Of a DNA stretch of 35,407 nt, positions 7,398 through 12,428 are shown piece by piece. The stretch is from contig DAGF01000044.1 of assembly GCA_002495645.1 (NCBI GenBank), positions 1 through 35,407 on the forward strand. The letters run 5' to 3'. Made by a program: the position numbers and the translations under genes. The first letter of the stretch is position 1. Every line of letters begins with the position of its first letter. The notes under the pieces are model-generated. The model saw nothing but the letters and a program-made list of their open reading frames with translations. It did no database searches and was not told where the DNA came from. The DNA is from Euryarchaeota archaeon UBA549. GTDB lineage: Archaea > Thermoplasmatota > Poseidoniia > Poseidoniales > Poseidoniaceae.

Positions 7398-8360
7398 ATG
7401 GTGGATGGGTATTTGGGTACACTCACCACCGAGGAGCGTACGCTTCTCCATCTCCTTCACCAACAATTGCCCAGTGGTGGATGGGAAGCACCCGCCACAC
7501 TCACGCAAGCTGGCATCTCTGCAGCCGTTCACATTCAGCGCAAACATATTCCTCGAACGCTGAAGCGAATGGAAGCAAACGGTTTGCTCACAGTCGCACA
7601 ACGACACATCCCTGGTGGAAAACAGCGAAAGCGCGTCTACACACTCACTGAATCGGGTCAGGAGCGTGCAGAGTCCTTACGAGACCGCATCCTTTCCGAA
7701 CAGGTGCAACACAACGGCCAAGGTGTTGCTCTTCGTACGCTGTGGACATCGCCCCAACCGATGTTAGAACTCCTTTCTCATCTGGATGAAGGGATGACAT
7801 ATCACGATGTGGCTTTGGTTTCTCCCGTGTCCAACCCCGAAGGCATCGCTTCAATTGATGCGCAGTACGGAGAGGAATTGGTACGCAGGATGTTCGCACG
7901 AGCGTGGGAAGATGGGAAGATAACAAAGGATGAACAATCGCTCCTAAGTGAGGTCGTTGAATTCCTCGGGATGCATCCAGAACGTGTTCGTCGATTATCA
8001 AACGAAGCGAGAAAATCACTGAAGATACCCCCCCCAGAGGAGGTTTACTACGAAATGATCCTCCAAGCCCTTGACGATGGGGAAATCGTACAGGAAGAAA
8101 TTGACTTGTTGGACACCTTTCGAGTGCATTTTGGCATTGACCAATTCACCCACAACACCCTTCTCGAAAAAGCACGAAACAGCCCGCCTCAATCCGAGCA
8201 ATACCACGCTTATGCTGCCGCCGTACGGACGGCCATGCAAGACCAAATTATCACGGTTGACGAACATGCCATCCTCCGAACACTTCGAGGAACTTTGGGT
8301 ATATCAGAGGCCGAGCATGAACAAATCATGGACGATTTGAAGAAAACTGAACAGAGGTGA
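7398..8360 (+). CDS. Winged-helix protein with three TerB-like repeats
   Basis: A 320-residue protein. Residues 8-100 look like a MarR-type winged helix: a helical start (TEERTLLHLLHQQL), a likely recognition helix (HIQRKHIPRTLKRMEANGLL) and a beta-wing (IPGGKQRKRVYTLTESGQ). After a linker come three helical repeats at about 163-203, 216-258 and 273-315. Each has the form 'A..DG.I...E..LL......LGI', the acidic motif of TerB/DnaJ-associated metal-binding repeats. A DNA-binding sensor is likely, possibly responding to a divalent metal, but the signal is unknown. The ATG at 7398 is preceded by GGGGA; the frame is open further upstream (TTG 7341, ATG 7371), which is less likely. A run of eight C at 8028-8035 lies inside the gene without breaking it. 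Its stop is four bases before the kinase start. Confidence 0.7.
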   Translation: MVDGYLGTLTTEERTLLHLLHQQLPSGGWEAPATLTQAGISAAVHIQRKHIPRTLKRMEANGLLTVAQRHIPGGKQRKRVYTLTESGQERAESLRDRILSEQVQHNGQGVALRTLWTSPQPMLELLSHLDEGMTYHDVALVSPVSNPEGIASIDAQYGEELVRRMFARAWEDGKITKDEQSLLSEVVEFLGMHPERVRRLSNEARKSLKIPPPEEVYYEMILQALDDGEIVQEEIDLLDTFRVHFGIDQFTHNTLLEKARNSPPQSEQYHAYAAAVRTAMQDQIITVDEHAILRTLRGTLGISEAEHEQIMDDLKKTEQR

Positions 8361-8364
8361 ACAC

Positions 8365-9426
8365 ATGGGGATGACCGACGAAGAAGCGATGTTGCACGAT
8401 ACGCTATCTGAGCTCAAAAAGCACCTGAGGTCCAACGAATCGTCAAAGATTGTATTGATCGGTGACGTCATGATGGATTGCTACATCCACGGCTACGCCA
8501 ACAATCTGAATTCGCGAGCACCCGTTCCAGTTTTGAGGGAAACCTCGCGAGAGGAGGACGTCGGTGCAGCAGCACACGTTGCCAGAGGTCTGCGCTCAAT
8601 GGGCCTCGATAGCCATCTCTTTGGCGTAGTGGGAGATGATACCGCTGGTTTGAGTATCATTGAATCCTTGGAAGCAGAAGGCGTCACCACCCACGGCATT
8701 GCCATTGTTGAGGACCGAACCACCACGGTCAAGACCCGAATGCTGGCTTCCCGAGAGAGCCTTATTCGCGACGAGCAACTCCTGCTTCGCTGGGACATTG
8801 AGGAGGATGCGCCCGTACCACTCGATGCATCAGAGGCGTTGTACGAACAGGCCATCGAAGATTTGGGCGGAGCATCAGCGCTCATCGCCTCAGATTACGG
8901 CCAAGGGGTCATCACCGACAAGGGGTCTGAACGCCTGTTTGCCGCAGCGAAGAAACATGGAATCCCTGTCATCGCCGACCCGAAATTGACAGGACTGCAC
9001 CGGACGGAAGGCGTGGATTGGATTCTTTTCCAATCCCAAGGTCTGGAGTTGATGCGTCGACGATTGGGCGCAACCACAGGAGCCGAGGCGGCTGAGAAAT
9101 TGATTGCTCAATACAAGTGGAGCCATTTGGTTGTCCTTTCAGGGGAAGCGGGCGTAACGATCTATTCTGCCGATGAAGAAACCGTACATGCTCCATGTGG
9201 CTTGGTCGATTTACGGCAAATGATCGGTCTCATCGATGCTGCTGCGGTGGCCATTGCGTTCTCTCTCTCAAGAAACTTGGACGTGCACGCCACCGCCTTG
9301 TTGGCGAACGCTGCGTGCGAGTGTATTCTGGGCGCCGAACGCACCGATTCTTTCGTGCTGAGCAGGGATGATTTGATTCACCGCGTGGGCGAACATGTCT
9401 GGAATTTGCAAGTATCAAAGCGCTAG
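8365..9426 (+). CDS. PfkB-family sugar kinase-like protein (HldE/RfaE domain I type) with altered active site
   Basis: A 353-residue protein that follows the heptose-7-phosphate kinase domain of HldE: GDVMMDCYIHG (33-43), RAPVPVL (51-57), a degraded GGAA motif (VGAAAHVARG, 66-75), VVGDDTAG (88-95), SDYGQGVIT (176-184), ADPK (204-207) and LSGEAGV (258-264). Two key places differ from the family. The anion-hole/catalytic GAGD motif reads GLID (288-291), keeping only the first Gly and the Asp, and the usual TPN element is replaced around FQSQGLELM (222-230). It may be a divergent kinase or a regulatory pseudokinase. AGGTGA lies before the ATG; ATG 8371 is an alternative start. It sits between the winged-helix gene and archease with very short gaps, so an operon is likely. 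No second (nucleotidyltransferase) HldE domain is present. Confidence 0.75.
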   Translation: MGMTDEEAMLHDTLSELKKHLRSNESSKIVLIGDVMMDCYIHGYANNLNSRAPVPVLRETSREEDVGAAAHVARGLRSMGLDSHLFGVVGDDTAGLSIIESLEAEGVTTHGIAIVEDRTTTVKTRMLASRESLIRDEQLLLRWDIEEDAPVPLDASEALYEQAIEDLGGASALIASDYGQGVITDKGSERLFAAAKKHGIPVIADPKLTGLHRTEGVDWILFQSQGLELMRRRLGATTGAEAAEKLIAQYKWSHLVVLSGEAGVTIYSADEETVHAPCGLVDLRQMIGLIDAAAVAIAFSLSRNLDVHATALLANAACECILGAERTDSFVLSRDDLIHRVGEHVWNLQVSKR

Positions 9427-9435
9427 GGTGAGCCG

Positions 9436-9930
9436 ATGAGCGCTTGGTTATGGCCGACAACAGCCGACATCGGTATGCGCGTATTCGCCAAGGATTTCCC
9501 GTCGTTGTTGACTGAGGCAGCAAACGGTGTCCAGATGTACTTGATGAGCGAAGAGAGTGCTCGAACCATGAACCAGCACGTGAGAAGAAGCGGTGAATGG
9601 CGTGTTCGCTCGCAGCACAACCCCCATGACAGGCATTTCCTCTACCTTGCTTGGTTGGATGAGATTCTTTACCGTGCTGAAGTCAAGAATCAATGGTATG
9701 TTGATGCCATGGTCCGTATTGAAAACGCGGCCGAAGGTTTGGTCGCCGTTGCCCAAGTTTCATGGGTTGAAGCTGAAACCATTGAGCGGGAAATTGAAGT
9801 CAAAGCGGTCACGACTCACCAATTGATTGTCGAAGAAGTTGCTGCGGGGAGAGAGGTGACCAGTGAATGGGAGGATGTTCCGTCGTTTGAGGGACCCGGC
9901 TGGTACGCCGATGTGGTGTTCGATATTTGA
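9436..9930 (+). CDS. Archease
   Basis: A 164-residue archease-family protein. Archease activates the RNA ligase RtcB, promoting guanylylation and multiple turnover during joining of spliced tRNA exons. Family landmarks are the N-terminal TTADIGMRVFAKD segment (equivalent to HTADIGLRAxG), LAWLDEILYRAEV (about 73-85), EVKAVTTHQLIVEE (about 120-133) and the C-terminal YADVVFDI, which supplies the terminal acidic metal-binding end. It is slightly longer than the usual 140 residues. No rtcB is in the window, but endA lies close by on the other strand. The stop codon abuts the 3' end of the SRP RNA gene on the opposite strand. Confidence 0.88.
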   Translation: MSAWLWPTTADIGMRVFAKDFPSLLTEAANGVQMYLMSEESARTMNQHVRRSGEWRVRSQHNPHDRHFLYLAWLDEILYRAEVKNQWYVDAMVRIENAAEGLVAVAQVSWVEAETIEREIEVKAVTTHQLIVEEVAAGREVTSEWEDVPSFEGPGWYADVVFDI

Positions 9931-10250
9931 GGTGGGAGGGCCAAGGGTGGACGTGCGCTTCCCACGGCCAAATCCGCAAGCTTCCTCCATCCCGGATCCC
10001 CACAGCACCCATGGCCCCAGGTAGGGCTGCTCCGTTCCCGGCCTGACCTAGTCCCCCGGTTATCCAATTCCCGTTTCCTTCCGGAGACGGTTCATGACAC
10101 CCGAGTCATGTGGGGGCGAGACATCAACGTCCGCCTACGGGAACCATGCGACCGCTTTCGCCGCCCCAAGGCGTTCGGTCCACCATAACGACGATTTGTG
10201 GTACAGGGTACGCCGAGCTCCCCACCTATCCCGTGATGAGGCCGCCCTTT
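9931..10250 (-). ncRNA. Archaeal signal recognition particle RNA (7S RNA)
   Basis: Read on minus, this stretch shows the whole archaeal SRP RNA plan in order. The Alu domain has CUCGGCGUACCCUGUACC (10217-10200), containing the UGUA linker between helices 3 and 4. Helix 6 is CCGUCUCC-GGAA-GGAAACGG (10090-10071) with a GGAA tetraloop. The S-domain helix 8 has GUCAGGC, then CCG-GGAA-CGG (10041-10032), then GAGCAGCC, the near-universal SRP54-binding site. The 5' GGGCGGCC can pair with GGCCCUCCC at the 3' end to form helix 1. About 300-320 nucleotides fits the class. Exact ends are uncertain by about 20 bases at the 5' side. It lies just downstream of ccmE on the same strand and meets the archease stop codon at its 3' end. 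Confidence 0.92.
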
Positions 10251-10262
10251 AGCCTATATGAA
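10251..10262 (-). promoter_or_regulatory. Possible TATA box of the SRP RNA gene
   Basis: On minus the sequence TTCATATAG sits between the ccmE stop and the SRP RNA. With the usual archaeal spacing of about 25 bases it would give a start near 10230; if the RNA starts at the GGGCGGCC element near 10247, the box is too close and another promoter or processing from a ccmE transcript would be needed. Confidence 0.4.
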
Positions 10263-10276
10263 GCCAACGCAGTGGT

Positions 10277-10672
10277 TCAATCCCCTTCTTCAGCGGCTTC
10301 TTCGTATTTTGAAGGACAGGATGTTTTGATGACATTGGCTTCAAAGACATATGAACCATCTTCGTAAAGCAAGATGCCTTCAGCATAGACCGTTCGGTTA
10401 TCATCCAGACCGTTTGAGACCATGGCATCCGTAAATCTGACCGTTAACGTGGATGTTGTTCCTTCCAAAACAAACGTCATGGTGTTGTTGTCAATGGTTC
10501 CATCCATCACTTCGCCTCGAACCGCCACGTCCTGATTGAGATGTTCGGAAGGGGAACTCATCAACTCATCCACTGTTTGTGTGGGGGCTGGAGACTGAAG
10601 CAACACCGTTGCCAGTAAACCTACGGTCAGTACGGCGCCAATGGCAAGAATACGAGTACGTCTTGCCCACAT
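10277..10672 (-). CDS. ccmE: Cytochrome c maturation heme chaperone CcmE, CxxxY type
   Basis: A 131-residue protein with an N-terminal membrane anchor (about residues 8-26) and an OB-fold domain (about 33-118), followed by SCPSKYEEA. The C-terminal CPSKY (Cys119, Tyr123) corresponds to the heme-binding motif. In most bacteria this is HxxxY; a CxxxY variant is known from Desulfovibrio and archaea. CcmE receives heme from CcmC/D and passes it to apocytochrome c outside the membrane. No other ccm genes are in the window. The ATG at 10672 begins right before the anchor; the longer open frame would run back into pyrD. It starts 35 bases after pyrD on the same strand, so the two are probably co-transcribed. 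Confidence 0.85.
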   Translation of the reverse strand: MWARRTRILAIGAVLTVGLLATVLLQSPAPTQTVDELMSSPSEHLNQDVAVRGEVMDGTIDNNTMTFVLEGTTSTLTVRFTDAMVSNGLDDNRTVYAEGILLYEDGSYVFEANVIKTSCPSKYEEAAEEGD

Positions 10673-10707
10673 GATGCGTCCACCCCATGCACCCTTAACA
10701 ATCCTCT

Positions 10708-11835
10708 TTATTCCAATGAGGCACCTTTTGCCTCGTCTAGGGAGGTGAAGGGGGATGCTTGAAGCCGCTTGTGAAGACCGTTCACGATGGTCTTGGTCAG
10801 CGCAGGGCCTTCGAACACAAATCCACTGTAGGCTTGAATGAGGGTCGCGCCAGCGGCTATTTTTTCCCATGCGTCATCTGCCGAAGCGATGCCACCCACA
10901 CCGATGATAGGCCAATCCGGACCTGTTGCTTGTCGGACCGTTTTGATCATGACCGTTGAACGCTCCTTCAATGGTTGACCACTCATTCCGCCTTGTTCAG
11001 CGAAAACCGCTGCATCGCGAGCATGAGTCGCATCAGGACGTTCAACGGTGGTGTTGGAGACCACGATACCATCAGCGCCGTTGGATTTTGCTGTTTGAGC
11101 GATGTGAACCAATTGTTCCGCAGTCATATCAGGTGCCACCTTGACCAAGATTGGTTTCTTTTCCGTCAGCGTCGTCGTTGACTGGGTGGTGTTCACTTCA
11201 TGACATGCGAGCAGGATGGATTTGAGTCCCTCATCACCCTGAAGTTCACGGAGGTTGGGCGTGTTGGGCGAAGAAACGTTGATGACGAATACATCCCCGT
11301 AAGCCCACAGGCGTTCCATGGTGGTGGCGTAGTCCATTGGTGCGTCGTCAAGGGGTGTAATTTTCGATTTACCCAAGTTCACCCATAGCGGGACACTCGG
11401 ACGACCATAGCGCTCGAAATGGTGTTTCAATGCTGCTTGAATCTTCTCGCTTCCGTTGTTGTTGAAACCCATTCGGTTGACAAGCGCCTGAGCCTTTGGT
11501 GCTCTGAACATTCTCGGCTTGGGATTTCCCGTTTGTTCCAGCATGGTCACGCCGCCGATTTCGACAAAGGCCAAGCCCGTGGCTTCCCATCCACGTAGTG
11601 CTTTTGCGTTCTTGTCCATGCCCGCTGCAAGACCAAAGGGATGAGCGTAGGTGTGGCCAAATAATTCAACTGGAAGTGAACGGCGAGGCTTGTAGAGGAG
11701 TTTTAACACCGTCCGAGTAACAGGATTGGAGGAAAAGAGTCGGAGTAAGGTAAGCGAACGCCCATGCGCCTTTTCTGAATCTTGGAAGCGAAGCAACGGG
11801 CGTCCAAACCAACGATAGCCCACGCCCATGGTCAT
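10708..11835 (-). CDS. pyrD: Dihydroorotate dehydrogenase, class 2 (quinone-dependent)
   Basis: A 375-residue FMN enzyme that oxidises dihydroorotate to orotate in pyrimidine synthesis. The N-terminal helical region (1-55) is the membrane-associating quinone-tunnel extension that marks class 2. Next come FGLAAGMDKNAKAL (67-80), EIGGVT (92-97), NRMGFNNNG (120-128) and INVSSPNTPNLRELQ (185-199) with the catalytic Ser, then SNTT and GVGGI/AGATLIQ phosphate-binding elements near the C-terminus. A class 2 enzyme feeds electrons into the quinone pool, in keeping with the menaquinone-type gene in this window. ATGs at 11835 and 11829 are both possible starts. The gene is divergent from the next one, with start regions nearly touching. 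Confidence 0.94.
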   Translation of the reverse strand: MTMGVGYRWFGRPLLRFQDSEKAHGRSLTLLRLFSSNPVTRTVLKLLYKPRRSLPVELFGHTYAHPFGLAAGMDKNAKALRGWEATGLAFVEIGGVTMLEQTGNPKPRMFRAPKAQALVNRMGFNNNGSEKIQAALKHHFERYGRPSVPLWVNLGKSKITPLDDAPMDYATTMERLWAYGDVFVINVSSPNTPNLRELQGDEGLKSILLACHEVNTTQSTTTLTEKKPILVKVAPDMTAEQLVHIAQTAKSNGADGIVVSNTTVERPDATHARDAAVFAEQGGMSGQPLKERSTVMIKTVRQATGPDWPIIGVGGIASADDAWEKIAAGATLIQAYSGFVFEGPALTKTIVNGLHKRLQASPFTSLDEAKGASLE

Positions 11836-11884
11836 TGGGTTTCACAAGCCATCCTTCAAGACTTGCCCCCTCTTCGCAGAAATC

Positions 11885-12313
11885 ATGCGAATCACCGACC
11901 CTCGTTGGCCAGCGGTTCGTGAACTGGCTCGGACCTTTCTGAGAACCGAAGCCTTGGTCGTCGAGGGCCCACCTTGGCTGGAATCCATTGTCCATCAGTT
12001 GATTGTGCGATTGGGTGATGTTCAACCGTCCAGAACACTGTTTCCGACTTTTGAATCCACATCCGAAGATCGTATCTCTCTCCGTTCACCCACGAACGGT
12101 CAGACCGTGGGCCAATGCAGCCTAGAAGAACCGCCCATGGAGGTTGTTTGGCTCCCCATGGGAACCAAGAACGGTTGGGCCGCAATATCGGCTGTCGCAT
12201 CTGACCTTCTCAACGCTGGCTATCCTGGTTGTTTGGGTTGCGGCGGACCACACACTGAAGGGGAGTGGGACGAAGCAAGCAGTCGGCAAAACATGGGGAA
12301 AGGGACGAAATGA
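11885..12313 (+). CDS. Hypothetical protein with C-terminal Cys-rich CLGCGG motif
   Basis: I do not recognise this 142-residue protein. It begins with a helical, basic segment (MRITDPRWPAVRELARTFLR), has a mixed alpha/beta centre and contains CLGCGGPH near residues 119-126, a CxxC pair that could bind metal or act in redox chemistry. No membrane helix or signal peptide is visible. Composition looks like a real protein, and no better frame competes. An upstream in-frame ATG at 11828 would add 19 residues but overlaps the pyrD start, so 11885 is preferred. A palindromic region separates it from the topoisomerase gene. Confidence 0.55.
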   Translation: MRITDPRWPAVRELARTFLRTEALVVEGPPWLESIVHQLIVRLGDVQPSRTLFPTFESTSEDRISLRSPTNGQTVGQCSLEEPPMEVVWLPMGTKNGWAAISAVASDLLNAGYPGCLGCGGPHTEGEWDEASSRQNMGKGTK

Positions 12314-12317
12314 CGTC

Positions 12318-12346
12318 CATGAAATGTGACATTTCATGCGCATGAA
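12318..12346. promoter_or_regulatory. Overlapping palindromes upstream of the topoisomerase gene
   Basis: A perfect 9-base inverted repeat with a 3-base spacer (CATGAAATG-TGA-CATTTCATG, 12318-12338) overlaps a second perfect palindrome, TTCATGCGCATGAA (12333-12346). Together they give three CATGAA half-sites in alternating orientation. The block starts five bases after the stop of the preceding gene and ends 60 bases before the topoisomerase ATG. It could be an operator for a dimeric regulator or a pair of alternative RNA hairpins. No T-run follows, so a simple terminator is less likely. Confidence 0.55.
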
Positions 12347-12380
12347 GAAAGGCATCAAAGGGTCAAAGGAGGGTTCAAGT

Positions 12381-12428
12381 ATGGTCGTCGGTGCGCTTTC
12401 ATCATATGTCCATCGTCATCATTGCTGA
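12381..12428 (+). CDS. Possible 15-codon leader peptide overlapping the topoisomerase start
   Basis: AAAGGAGGG (12365-12373) is the strongest Shine-Dalgarno site in this gap and lies seven bases before ATG 12381. That ATG is out of frame with the topoisomerase and opens a 15-codon frame (MVVGALSSYVHRHHC) ending at 12428, 20 bases inside the topoisomerase gene. It could be a coupling or attenuating leader, or chance. Confidence 0.25.
   Translation: MVVGALSSYVHRHHC

Noticed and set aside
7332..7607. 92-codon upstream extension of endA
   Set aside because: Overlaps the start of the divergent winged-helix gene, is not part of the EndA fold, and an ATG at 7331 fits the family length.
9931..10276. 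tRNA or RNase P RNA in the non-coding stretch
   Set aside because: No cloverleaf or CCA-type end and no RNase P core; the SRP helix 6 and helix 8 tetraloops are decisive.
10110..10367. 85-codon open frame on plus across the SRP RNA and ccmE end
   Set aside because: Lies over a structured RNA and a conserved gene on the other strand; Pro/Ser/Thr-rich with no protein character.
12318..12338. Palindrome as an intrinsic terminator of the preceding gene
   Set aside because: No T-run after the stem on either strand, and the overlapping second palindrome fits a binding site or switch better.
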